This document shows, in pieces, positions 35,201 to 45,022 of a stretch of DNA of 58,539 bases. Below the pieces are notes generated by a model. The model ran no database searches and was not told the origin of the DNA. It saw only the letters and a program-made list of their open reading frames with translations. The position numbers were made by a program, and so were the translations under genes. This DNA is from Beroe ovata (Eukaryota > Ctenophora > Nuda > Beroida > Beroidae), in assembly GCA_946803715.1 (NCBI GenBank), contig CAMPET010000030.1:156249-214787 (forward strand), written 5' to 3'. Within the stretch, counting starts at the first letter, position 1. Each line of letters opens with the position of its first letter.

Positions 35201-38200
35201 AAAGTGATGCTTATTAAGCTTGATAACTGAGCTATTGCTGTTTAGTGTTCTGCCGAAATAGTCAAATACCTCCAATGGAGGTCCTCCATAGTTCATTAGT
35301 GAATAATAGCATGGAAGTAGAATTGGAGGAAGCTGATAAAGGACGTGCAGATAAACCAAATTCCAAGAATCTCAATGATTGACATGAGCTTCGATGAATG
35401 TTTATTCTCTGCAATACCCACGCGTAATCAACCAGGAAAAAATAAACTTTCTCAAAGATTGAGGATATGCATGAATTAAGGTTCTGAGTTGAAGGTACTT
35501 AAAAATCTTTAAATTGAAGGAAATCATTTCACCGACTTAAGTTTTGAAGAATTGATTGACATTCAATTTTCTGTATTATCTGTGTCAATCCCTTCTTGGC
35601 CAATCATCACATACTCAGGCTGGAGTAGATAATAATGAGTTGGCAACTAGTATAAAACAGTATCATCCTGTGTCAGCATATAGGTTATCAGCTGCTTTAA
35701 TCATGATAAACTGTTGGTGATGATGTCTTGCTGTAGGAGATATATTCTATCAATGCAGATAATATCAGACTGTCAATAACCATTGATCCAGTGCAAAATA
35801 GATCTTTCCCACTTATACTCTTATATTATATGTTATTTATCAGCAATAAGGTCTGCAGTAGATGGGCTATGTAGGGAATCCCAGCAGCCCTGTGTTGGCG
35901 ATAATTCCATCAGTAATTATTGACTGTTGATATAAGCTGCAATATCAGGACGCTAAATTTTGACAGGTAATTTGGTGTTGATTGCAGAGTACGTCTTATT
36001 GACAGCTCTTTCATCTCGGATTAAACATTGTTCTGGATATAAAATTAGCATGCAGTTGTGATTCATAAGCATGCAGTTTGAATTATTACATTACTTCGTC
36101 CTTGTCGTTTTGACTTTTGCTTTTCAATTATTTTTTCACCATTACTTTTCATACATTCGGATCATTATCAGGAACATGTATCCATGGATGCACATTGCTC
36201 TCAATGCATCATGATGGACCGCGCCTCCCGTGCAAGCTCTTTACTGCAGTTTGCTCAATGAGCCTTATTATGCTAACTAACTCATGCTGCTAAACTAGAA
36301 GTGATAGTCCAGTCATACTGTTCCTGACTTGTGAAAAGCAAGCCGTGTCACAGCACTTCCAATCACGTATTCTGAATGAGGAGCGGATCATGCAGTGCTA
36401 TGATCATACCACTCTAATTCTTTGAGTTGTCAGCAGTCATATGATTAGATATGTTTGTAATCTAGTGGACTTGAAAATAAGCACACATTCCGGGTAAGTT
36501 CACTTACCTATATGTATTTGAGCCCATCCTTTCATTTTTGTCCATTACCTATGTCCTATAAATCTACCAATTACTCATGCTACTTTTCAACTATTCAGCA
36601 TTTTATTCGACGGGCTGTTATCACCGTGGTTTCCAATGGATGATTGGTAGAAAACACTAATAAGGAAACGTCCAAAAAAGCGGAAAAAAAGCAACTACCA
36701 TACGGTAGCAGTTGCTGTTTCAGTGTCATGCCTATTATAGCACACCCTCTTGAACTTGCACATGGCTCTAGCAGTCATAATATGTCCTCTGCATGTGTGT
36801 AAATATATTCCCAATTCTGTATCACACGTATGCAGTGCACGTCGAGTACAGTTTATGCTGGCCACTGGGGTACAAATGCTTCTACAGTGTTGGTATTCGA
36901 ATATGATGGCAGCCAGCTTGGTACTAAGACGAATATATAGATATGAAGTTTAAATCTAGCGAGTGTAATAGCAAGTTTCCAAGGCGACACTCTGGAAAAA
37001 CAGCAAACCTTATCTCATGCCTGAGGGAGTCACTAGACTACTGAAGAGGAAGCAATATCATGGACATAATCAGAATATCACCCATGTTTAAACCCCTCTA
37101 CTCCAAAGAGGCGGGAACTGAGAGTGTTCTTATTGCGAATTGAAGCTTTAAAATTGTCGATGATCGTCTCAAAGTTGATAAAATGTACACTGTACAGGCT
37201 CACATGGGATGTGAGGTTAACTGTAAAACATGACCACAAGTAATGTACTAGATCTGTACCCTTATCCTATACCTACCTTACATCATGATAACGTTTTCAT
37301 AGTCGTACTCGTAGTTATGATACGATCGATTAGAAAGTCCGAAAATGCACTTTGCTAGACTTGTTTATCAGACTCATTGCTAGGTCTCTCTCACATTTCA
37401 TCCAGCTAGAGAACATCATTATGATTGGGAGCTTGGTATGATGCTCGCTAAGAAAAACCATAATCGTGATCTTGCATGGTGCATCGACCATATCATAATA
37501 GAGTTGGTTAAAGCTTCCCATACTCTACAGTCTATTCTATTTCTGGGCAATGGCATCACGATTTACAAATTTGATGAGAAGAGACATTTCTTTCTGATTT
37601 AACATGAACAAAACTATAAACAACTTTGATGCTTTGGATGATCATCGGGTACTCTCAGAGCAATCTGTTTTCCGTTACTGTTATACTACTCTTTACTGTT
37701 CATGTAGGTATATTCGTTACTTTTTATGTATATTTACTAGGATTTTGTGATTGAAAATGGAAAAGATTTACCTCACTTCACCAGATTTCTCCTCCCAGCT
37801 TGTCCAATCCTGTTCTTCACCTTTTCTGGTTGAGGTGATGAGACTTCTCCGTCTTTTTGAAGAGACAAATGCAGCATACATAACGTCTCAGCTGTATGTT
37901 GGTAAAATAGAAACTGAATCAAAAGAATCCAAATTATGGTCACTTAACTTCCATAACGATCAGAAGCTTATTTTTATATGAGTTGTGACAATACTTGATT
38001 TTGTATTCAGATGATATAGGTACCTTGTACAAGTGACAGGAAGATAGGCAGGCATTGATACTTTATGCTGCCCCTACCTATAGACTATGGTTTCAACAGT
38101 TTTGATCAACTGTCAGATATTATATAATCCAGTTTGCATTAGCTTATTGAACTTCGGACATTGATCTTTTCTTAATTCGGAAATTTGAGAGTATGGCTTT

Positions 38201-40380
38201 GAAAGCAGAACAAGAAAAGATACAGTAGGTACAAAATGGGAAGTTTGGCAGTTCAAGGAATCCTCCAATGGTAGCATGCAAGCGGATACGCGTCAAATGC
38301 AAAGCAATGAAAAAGTGGATTCTAATTGACTAAATGGTAGACTCAAGCTCTATAGTACTGCAGTCCAAGCTCGTATGCTAGGTTTCATTGCAATTATCTG
38401 TTTGGGAGAGGAATGACGTGCATGCACTGCGTTTATATAGAGATCTCAAGTGTGTGTGTGTGTGAGTATGTGTGTGTGTGTGTGTGTGNGTGTGTGTGTG
38501 TGTGTGTGTGTGAGTATGTGTGCGAGCTACTGATGTGTGTAAGCAATTACCATACTATTTTTGCTAATGATTCATCTTAAACTCCTTGCAGCACCTTAAA
38601 ACAGGTCCACGATAATTCGGGGAAATACTATTTTATAGGACCGGAGAAGATCTGTCGGAGTTAGAGCCTCGCGTGGATAGATCCTCGGGCTTATTAAGCA
38701 ATTTGACATAGCCCGGAAATGAACAATTTAATATGTTGGTGGCAAGAAGAAAACTTAGTAATCAAGCTAAGAGAAACTGTATTGAAGCTTGAATGCATAA
38801 TATAGTTCATTAAACTTTTCATAGCTCAACCCTGCAAAATTTCCTATAAAACTTTCAAGCAGTCAACAAGCCTAATATAGTTGGGAACAATAATAATTCA
38901 TGTTTCATCATGAACTTGTAGAGCCTCGTGTAGATACTTACCTATGATATCAATTAGACAGTAGAATATCAAAGAGCCCGGTTTAACAATAATATCGGAA
39001 AAATTCATGTCAATAAAGCTGGCATGAACTGTCCAACACTCTGGCTGAAGTAACGTCTATTCAGTTTAGCATCAAATTTGATTGATATATGAATTTGAAG
39101 GCAGCATCAAACAAGTAGTATACCAAGGCTGAGCACATGTCGGCCAATGGCCCAAGGACACAGTATGGCACAGTGACACACATGTTGTATTTTCAGTAAA
39201 AATAATCCTGGAAATTTCATAGGCATCCCGTTAATGTAGGTTTCCTGTCTATAACAGTTTAACATTTGACAAGCAGCATTGCATTATTTATTGGATTTTA
39301 GGTTAGCTCCTATAGTCAAGTAAATCAAGTTGGTAGGTAATGAATTGAGCCTGAGTCCCCAAGTTTAGTCCTACAAACGTTCGCCATCAGGCATGTGACT
39401 GAGCGAGATCTGCAGGTATGTCTCAATGTGAGTCATGGCACGATGTGCTAGTCCGATGCTATACATTGCAATGGAGGGTATTAAAACTTTAAATTGCCGC
39501 TTACTAGGTACCACAGTCAGAGTTCACCATGTGAATTGTTAAAGAAAGTTGCCAAGAAAGGGATGGGGAATATCAAATGTCTGCACGATTTCTTTATAGT
39601 GGCTGGTAAAGTTTATCTGCCACTGATTTCTCATTTTGTTTTTTCTTTGATTCGAAACAAAGAATGTACGCTTACCGGATGGAGCAATATTTTTCCGATG
39701 GGTAGTCTGTCGACTGTCATTGTATGCGAACAAGGCAGGAGCTCATTGGTAGGTATACTAGCTGTACAGATAGATTTCCTGGTTTGTCCTTGAGATTAGC
39801 TCAGTAATCAGCTTATTCACTGACTTAAACAGGAAGTTGACTATTCACTTATTCAGTTTCCTGGGAACGGCAGGTTTACTCGAGCCAACCTTCATTCTTA
39901 AAGCTCCATATTGGTCTTTTTCATGGAAGTCAACGGATTTATGGGAATTTACAAAGTCCAATTGTGAAAGGCCAAAATTCATCTCTTATTAAACATATTA
40001 CTCGAAAAGAATGGATACATTATTCAATATTTCATGCTGTTGAAACAGAAAATACGTCATTCAACTTGGCGTCATTTGAACTATTTGTTACCCTTTTACA
40101 ATAAGGAATCTGCCACTTTCATCAACAGAGCAATTAAGTTGAACCGCAATGATTAACTCATTAGTAGTAGTAGATGGAAATTCATTATCATCAACACGAA
40201 AATTATCTTATACCCTCTCACAACTTGCATACTCACACTCTAGCTGAGACTTTCTTCTTGACACTGGGCACTCCACTCTCTGCAAGGAGAGAGTCCAGCT
40301 CTGTGGGAGCTTTGAACACCCCTGCTCGCCGGCGTTGGGGAACACTCCCACTCCCACTTAGGGCTATTCCCATCATATTG
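13996..40380 (-). CDS. Voltage-gated potassium channel (Shaker/Kv superfamily) with long N-terminal extension
   Basis: The gene encodes a plasma-membrane K+ channel subunit (tetramer, depolarisation-opened). Core exons are 20374-20250, 19993-19879, 19404-19323, 18389-17850, 17440-17352, 16433-16316 and 14265-13996. Upstream exons joined by phase are 40380-40237, 32179-31958, 27548-27396, 25051-24964 and 21078-20963. Every junction is in frame, and with a first exon at 49733-49636 the product is 719 aa. Order: a disordered Ser/Arg/Pro-rich extension (about 300 aa), T1, S1-S3, S4, S5, pore-S6, and a short acidic tail ending SSDEEDEGEGGEVKA. The T1-to-S6 core is certain; the far N-terminal exons are inference from codon use and phase. 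S6 and S4 carry unusual substitutions. A tRNA gene lies in one intron. Introns reach about 8 kb, against about 100 nt in the two neighbouring genes. Confidence 0.85.
16316..16433 (-). CDS. Kv exon for the S4-S5 linker, S5 and turret
   Basis: The acceptor lies in a long polypyrimidine tract (CTCCTCCACTCAG). The exon encodes LNELSILVLLWMIGIVTFGS, then IIYYAD, the equivalent of the Kv S5 ending [YF]-[FY]-A-E. It then adds an extracellular stretch SGHPVSPGSNETS. Two donors are possible: GTAAGT after 16316, or GTGAGT after 16343, which removes nine in-frame codons including an N-E-T glycosylation sequon. Confidence 0.9.
17352..17440 (-). CDS. Kv exon for the S4 voltage sensor
   Basis: This 89-nt exon has acceptor TTCGCAG and donor GAG/GTTAGT. 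It encodes VLRLMRVIRLLKLARHS followed by EQLMIIVTVLKK. With the Lys that ends the previous exon, positive charges recur every third residue: K, R, R, R, K, R. That is the Shaker S4 pattern with the first Arg replaced by Lys. It ends with two bases of a Ser codon that the next exon completes. The exon is too short for simple ORF detection. Confidence 0.95.
17682..17687 (-). terminator. RNA polymerase III terminator of tRNA-Pro
   Basis: A run of six T on the minus strand begins nine bases past the tRNA 3' end, the usual Pol III stop signal. Pol II must read through it to make the channel mRNA. Confidence 0.8.
17697..17768 (-). tRNA. tRNA-Pro (anticodon AGG)
   Basis: This 72-nt gene on the minus strand folds as a cloverleaf. 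The acceptor stem is GGCTTGG/CCAAGCC with discriminator C. The anticodon arm is CTCGC-TTAGGGT-GCGAG (anticodon AGG), and the T arm is CCGGG-TTCAATT-CCCGG. The A box (TGGTCTAGTGG) and B box (GGTTCAATTCC) are intact, and it differs from the animal consensus at few positions, so it is probably functional. No intron. It lies inside the Kv intron between the S1-S3 exon and the S4 exon, on the same strand. Confidence 0.97.
17850..18389 (-). CDS. Kv exon for T1-S1 linker, S1, S2 and S3
   Basis: This 540-nt phase 0-0 exon (180 codons) begins FETELEFFRI. S1 is about codons 58-77 (WACIDTFFILCSIILFIAET). S2 is about 95-117 and contains FLFDFVVRF, the charge-transfer-centre region, with Asp where Shaker has Glu. 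S3 is about 124-145 (NWLDFLAILPFFIQL). The S3-S4 linker is long, acidic and Ser-rich (about 30 residues). The exon ends FVALK, whose Lys takes the place of the first S4 arginine. Acceptor CTGTTTCAG, donor AAG/GTAATA. Confidence 0.93.
19323..20374 (-). CDS. Kv tetramerisation (T1/BTB) domain exons
   Basis: Exons 20374-20250, 19993-19879 and 19404-19323 encode KINVSG, then YLSTLSNYPDTLLGS, CYFFDRNR, KAFEAILNFYRTGHLQCP and LELKD. This is the T1 signature (I-N-V-S-G ... T-L-x-x-[FY]-P-[DN]-T-L-L-G ... [YN]-x-F-F-D-R ... F-x-x-I-L-x-[FY]-Y-[RQ]-[TS]-G). The first exon opens after a TTTTATTTCAG acceptor. An ATG at 20370 follows, which could serve as an internal start giving a 444-aa channel without the extension. 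The paired-Cys end of the zinc motif typical of Kv2-4 T1 domains is not seen. Confidence 0.92.
20963..21078 (-). CDS. Kv N-terminal extension exon
   Basis: Reads MVQHEHQSPETTRVV, ANGDPQGIVKKNHSAVIV, HSKSC, with donor CTGCAG/GTAAGA leaving AG (phase 2), which the next exon's T completes in frame. The acceptor may be GTAG before 21078 or TGCAG before 21069; both keep phase 0. If transcription starts nearby, ATG 21078 could be a start. The protein is polar and matches nothing I know. Confidence 0.6.
22980..23094. repeat. Minisatellite of CTAGTACCTAG(T/G) units
   Basis: About nine imperfect copies of GCTAGTACCTAG-type units lie head to tail, with repeated CCTAGG palindromes. The array is inside a Kv intron. 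Confidence 0.85.
24964..25051 (-). CDS. Putative Kv N-terminal extension exon
   Basis: The acceptor AATTCAG precedes 25051. The reading is FTIPTETMFTERSDSQTIQQ, then HVSGQDSES. Two identical CA/GTGAGT donors lie eight bases apart. The one after 24964 gives phase 0 and fits the next exon; the one after 24972 would shift frame. The exon is Ser/Thr/Gln-rich and disordered. Support is codon use plus phase on both sides. Confidence 0.5.
27110..27300. repeat. Degenerate GTTGCTAGGAGG repeats with inverted copies
   Basis: GTTGCTAGGAGG and its complement CCTCCTAGCAAC occur close together at 27115-27170, followed by repeats of TGGTTTGATGTTGCT and GGGTGTGG. A degenerate minisatellite. Confidence 0.6.
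27396..27548 (-). CDS. Putative Kv N-terminal extension exon
   Basis: Reads SSWGLSRPGEHVNKMLTTT, IRSEQSHASMLGDGVSDL, NSTSGPTRRISRI, with donor ATTAG/GTGAGA (phase 2). The acceptor TCGAG before 27548 is weak but gives the single base that both phases need. Flanking (TG)n tracts sit on each side. Disordered, with basic and Ser-rich stretches (RRIS is a possible PKA-type site). Confidence 0.5.
27571..27690. repeat. Two (TG)n tracts beside a Kv exon
   Basis: (TG)n runs at 27571-27593 and 27665-27688, just upstream (minus sense) of the exon starting at 27548. Confidence 0.8.
31560..31740 (+). mobile_element. Candidate tRNA-derived SINE
   Basis: The stretch opens with GGTGAGTGGCTTAGTGGTG, an A-box-like start. 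It continues GGGCACCGGACTTCCGATC, an anticodon-arm-like part, and then TTGATTCCCGGCCACCGCAC, B-box-like. About 100 nt of unrelated body follow. It does not fold as a normal tRNA, and I found no clear target duplication or tail. Confidence 0.4.
31958..32179 (-). CDS. Putative Kv N-terminal extension exon, Arg/Ser/Pro-rich
   Basis: Acceptor GTTCTCAG, donor GAGAG/GTACAA. The 222-nt exon reads HRGVHYTAGRLNGPPYSPSP, then RRQSNRP, LSPRRRRVPQRVPWSPLAAS and LFLSAGAVLQKHSPRSE. Phases 2 in and 2 out fit both neighbours. The S-P and R-R-R-R motifs suggest a phosphorylated basic linker. The plus strand also reads open here, but its reading lacks a matching donor. Confidence 0.55.
33520..33590. repeat. 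(TG)n with TA interruptions
   Basis: An alternating TG/TA tract in a Kv intron. It creates a spurious open frame on the plus strand. Confidence 0.85.
34062..34141 (-). CDS. Candidate alternative first exon of the Kv gene
   Basis: From ATG 34141 it reads MSERRSTGTFSSPFKLN and FNSSNNGPR, then donor AGACG/GTGAGT, leaving two bases. This phase fits the exon at 32179 exactly. No upstream acceptor gives the phase needed for an internal exon, so I read it as an alternative start giving a different N-terminus. Confidence 0.45.
38451..38522. repeat. (TG)n microsatellite
   Basis: A nearly pure (TG) run of about 70 nt with two GAG interruptions and one unresolved base. Confidence 0.9.
40237..40380 (-). 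CDS. Putative Kv N-terminal extension exon, possibly first coding
   Basis: A strong acceptor (CTCTCCCCGCAG) precedes 40380. Two ATGs follow at 40376 and 40373. The reading is MMGIALSGSGSVPQRRRAG, VFKAPTELDSLLAESG, VPSVKKKVSAR, donor GT/GTGAGT. It is a symmetric phase 2-2 exon of 144 nt, so it can be included or skipped without frame change. Upstream it is in register with the candidate exon ending at 49636. Confidence 0.55.
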
Positions 40381-43300
40381 CTGCGGGGAGAGCAGGAGAG
40401 TTTGTGTCTCGGTGGGCCTTCTTGTGTGTTCTAGGAGTCCGGCATGTAGTTTTAGCTTGTATAACGGTATAGCTAAACTGGGTAAAGTCATGGTCAGTAT
40501 GGAACAGCTGATTGAAGATAGTTTGCTGATGAGTTGATGTACGTTTGTAGAGTGATATAGTAGCTGGTGATAGTAAGATAAAAGTAGGGTGAAAGTAGGG
40601 TGATACTGTGATAGGGATTGAAAAGGCTAATTTATCAGAGACGAGGTTGCCTGACAGTGCGAATTGACAAACAAACTATAGTGATCATGAAACAATCCTA
40701 TGATCTATAATATACACACAAGCTGTAACATTTACCATCATGCACACAAAATATTATACATGTCGTCAGATTCATTACTGCTCGACTGGCAGTCCAGCTT
40801 TCTTCCATAAGCTCACACAGTAATTTGATTAATAACTGCTGTAAAGCAATACCAAGTACCCCCAGTAAGCACCATCACGATAGCTCTGCTCATCAGTGTG
40901 TACTGTGGAGAGCTGTCAGCTACGTCGTTCTTATGGATGGAAACAAATACCAGCTCAACAATATCAATTAAATATGATTGTAGAAGACCTATGTTACTGC
41001 TGATATGAAATATTCGTTTGCTTGGTTTGATAATGTAATGCGATTACTGTTGACAAGAACAAGGAGGAAGGTACGTCTTGATTTTAAATGTGAGAAAATG
41101 ATATTCAACGGCAGAAGTGTTTATGAATGGTGATGAATGTGGATTCAGAAAAAAACATAGTTACAAACAGCCATATAAACCATCGATGGGGCAAATTGTG
41201 TCACATTTTTCATGCTTCTAGCTGCTGAATGGTGTGGCGGTCAGATTATAGAAGGGAAAGCGGAAGAGCCATCATGAATACAGTCCTGAACAATGGATTT
41301 CCATGACTTATAATACAGAATATACACACCGCTTACTCATGATATCCGTGGAAACAAAGGTTGAGCAAATACGTATAGCAGAGTATTTGTGCCTATAATT
41401 TAGAGAGGAAAATAACAAAATCATATAAGATCAGCATCCTAGGAGATCGCACACAGAATCCGCCTCCTGTAATGGCCGATATCAGGAATCCTCACAGTTG
41501 AGTAACAGTAAAGAGAGGCGTGAAAGGAACCTATTATGATCGGTCGTGAAAAATAGAGATAAACTTTTCTAGGTATTTGAAAAGCAGGTTGTGGTCAATT
41601 CCTTCAGGATGGGTACTGTCATTGACAGATACAGCTCTTAATGCTTGTAACCTGTTGTTATCAGTATCACTAAATGATCCGAAAACTACCGAGCAATTTC
41701 ATAATTACTGCTATGTCTTGTGGACCTGGCCAGTCATTTAGAGGATTTAGGGAGCCAGAAGTTATGGATACAAAGTATCAGCAGCGGTATGCGGTCTGCA
41801 TTTACTGTTATTAATGGGCAGCCACATCTAATTGAGAAAAAGCGAATACTAGAGTCTCAACAATATGTAGTGGTAGCTACAGAAATATTGGCAATAATAT
41901 GAAGCATCCGAATCAACAGGTCTTTCAACAATGTATCCCTTCAGGAACAATTTCTATTTCAAAGTTACAGCGTTCAAGTCAGTGACTTTCACATCATACG
42001 AATATTTATCGAGTTATCGTCCTCTCTTGAATAATCATGAAGCCACTGATCACGTTTGTGCGCAATATCGCTGGGGTGTGCAGGATATTCTGCATAAGCT
42101 GAACTATTTCAACATAAAAACAGCTGTCACACCTTTTCTAAACTGGAACATTCTATGTGTCAAAGTGTCTTAATTTCGTGGTGCTTAGTGACATGTTGGC
42201 TTAGTTTTTCGTAGTCTTAATTTCCTACACAATCTAATATCCACTGAACATAGCAAGGTACTCGACCCTAGAATGCATGGTGATCGGAAGACATGAGTTC
42301 TCGGAAACACACAATCACACAAAAAGTTTATACTACAAGGAGTAACATTCCTCGTCCGATAATGACGGCGATAACGCTATAACACTGTAACGCATGTTAC
42401 ATGAAACTTACAAACAGTTTGTTACGAACTACCTCAAAATTTCGTGGCATGTTTAAGGCTATAGACTTGGTTGAGGTATGTGTGAGTGAGGTCTTGATTC
42501 TCTGCCACTATTATAACACGTATAGGAAACGCCGATGAGTGTGTGAAACGCCGACAAATTATATATTAAAGCTGTAGCTTTCATGTGTCTAATGTCATCG
42601 TCAGTACTAATTTCCATGTCAAGCTATGTGACGTGTGCATCCAGCCCTTACGCTGCTTGAAGTTGAATCAGTTGTAAGTCAGGTGTAGGTCAGTGATCTG
42701 TAGTAGGTGCCTACACTTGCCTGAGCGCCTGTCAAAAATTACATCTACAATACAGTTGTCGACATGGACTTTGTACGCTCGGTGCGCTTTTGATCTGTCG
42801 TCAGTGGGAGGAGCCGCGCGGCAGTACAACACAATGACCTGGCTTAGTTTTTTGGTGATGAAATGTGGTGATATCGTTTTCGACACTTCGGAATTTCAAT
42901 CATTCTCACGAAAAAATTTGTCTGTGAAGTGCGACATATTCAGTTTCATAATAATTTTAGTCAAGTTTATTGACTCGAGGCAAAGAATGAAAGTTGAGGT
43001 ATCGTAAAAAGCAAGTTTTTATAGTCGGAACTGAGGCAGCTACCTCACTCCTGGGATCTATAGAATGTGTTTCGTGGAATAAAGTGCACATCGACATAAT
43101 GGTAGCTACTGCAGTATGGTTTCATGCCGTTGCCTCTACACTAAGCATGACTCTCTTGTAGTTCATATTCCAGTATTTCAGTATTTGCAATTAGCATTTG
43201 ACCGCATTGCATAATATTATCCGCGTCATCAAATATAAAAGAAAAAGTTTTCAGAAAGGTCTAGCAATTTATTCGTGACAGATTACAAGTTTCATTATAG

Positions 43301-43698
43301 AAGTGCCCTAATGTAGCCTGGGTTAATTTCATTTTTTTTTCTTTTTTCGAGATTCTCATCAATCACATAGGAATCCCTCTCATAAGAACTTCTCATGTTT
43401 ACAACTTACATCCTCACTTTTATTAAACTTAGCAACACCAATAATACTAGGTAGGTATCGGTGGGTGATGGGGAGGTCGACATTGAAAGATCTTCTATTA
43501 TAAAACGCATTCACTGAGTTGGCATGATCAGAAGAAAAGACACTCTCCTGAACACATAAACCTATAATTCATGCAGCAGAATTAGATACTGATATCCGAT
43601 GTTATATTAATATTATGCAAAAAGTATATTAACTGATCTAGAAAACGGACAAAACAGTTCCCAGCAACAGTATACCTACTTCCGCGAAAGTTGAGAGC

Positions 43699-44069
43699 TG
43701 TAATAAATAAGAAAATGTCGTCACCATAGTCATAGTGTAAGTGTATGTCGTGGACCTTCAGGACTCAGGTCATGTAACATGTGGGCTGTTGCTGTGTGCT
43801 TTGTAATTGTTATACTGTACTAACTATGATAAAGTAGCAAATTCATTAAGCAAGCCCCATAGAGAGCTATATAGGAATATTTTTTCCAAAACCAAATATG
43901 ATTTGGTTGTTNCTGTAATAAATAAGAAAATGTCGTCACCATAGTGTAAGTGTATGTCATGGACACTCAGGACTCAGGTCATGTAACATGTGGGCTGTTG
44001 CTGTGTGTTTTGTTATACTATAAAGTAGCAAATTCATTAAGCAAGCCCCATAGAGAGCTATAGGAATAT
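43699..44069. repeat. Tandem duplication of a roughly 0.2-kb segment
   Basis: 43699-43882 and 43914-44069 share CTGTAATAAATAAGAAAATG, TCAGGACTCAGGTCATGTAA, GGGCTGTTGCTGTGTG and CAAGCCCCATAGAGAGCTAT. The second copy lacks short internal pieces. An unresolved base lies between the copies, so the exact junction is uncertain. Confidence 0.85.
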
Positions 44070-44316
44070 AAGTATTGTAATACATTATATGATGAGTGAT
44101 AACATTTTACCTACTATGTGCAAGTCTTGTACGTGTGAGCACGTACACATGATTAACTTATCTACTCCCACTTATTATGTATGTTAAGGTCGTCGTACGA
44201 GGACACGCGGTGATTCACTGGTATACCATTGCAATGTATGGTGGAAAGCACATCAGCTCAAACATGCACACTCGGATGATTGGTAAAGTACCTACTATCA
44301 TAGTATGCTACGTAGA

Positions 44317-45022
44317 CAGGGGTGGAGCCAGGGTCCGCGGCCCCCGGAATAATTGGACCTCTGATGAAAATTTTCAAGGACTTCGCCCTTCCATACAGAA
44401 CTTAACGTCTGGCGTCTGGGGGCTGCACCCCCAGACCCCTGCTTCTACTTCAAAGGAACACATTGACTAAAAACGAACTGTGATACTGGAATTCTACTGT
44501 CTATACAGCAATATGATGTCGTTGTATATCAGGTCAGTGCCCCAAGACGCGTTTATTTCAAGTGTAACAAAGCAATAAGAGGACAATTTTGAAGGACTTC
44601 ACTCTATCGAACAGAACTTGACCATTGGCTTCTGGGGCTGCGCCCCCAGACCCCTGCTACTGATTATAGATGATCTTCTGCTTTTCTTTCAGTACCTTTG
44701 GATATCTCATATCGGGACAGTGCCCTAAATCCACTATATTTCCATTGCTACAACAAACAATAAAAGCCATGTATTCTGCAATTTTAATGAGTATCTTACG
44801 CTTTGCAGATCATCGCATTTTCTGCAGTTGTTCACTCTTGCATAACTTTTTTGCTCCTCTTATTTTTTGTTATTGTGATATATTTTCTTTAATACCAGAT
44901 TTAGTTTACAACACTCAATTTTTGAAATATTTTTCGGGGGCTGCGCCCCCATACCTCTGCCTTAGCTTGCTCGCTTCGCTCGTCGAGGGCCCCCCCGGAA
45001 GCAATGTCTGGCTACGTGCCTG
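44317..45022 (+). mobile_element. Non-autonomous hairpin-rich element, copy B
   Basis: Second copy of the element at 6764-7404, in the same orientation. It starts CAGGGGTGGAGCCAGG and ends GTCTGGCTACGTGCCTG, an imperfect inverted pair (CAGG...GTGGAGCCAG against CAGG...CGTAGCCAG). It holds three GGGGGCTGC/GCACCCCC-type hairpins and no coding frame. Confidence 0.65.
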
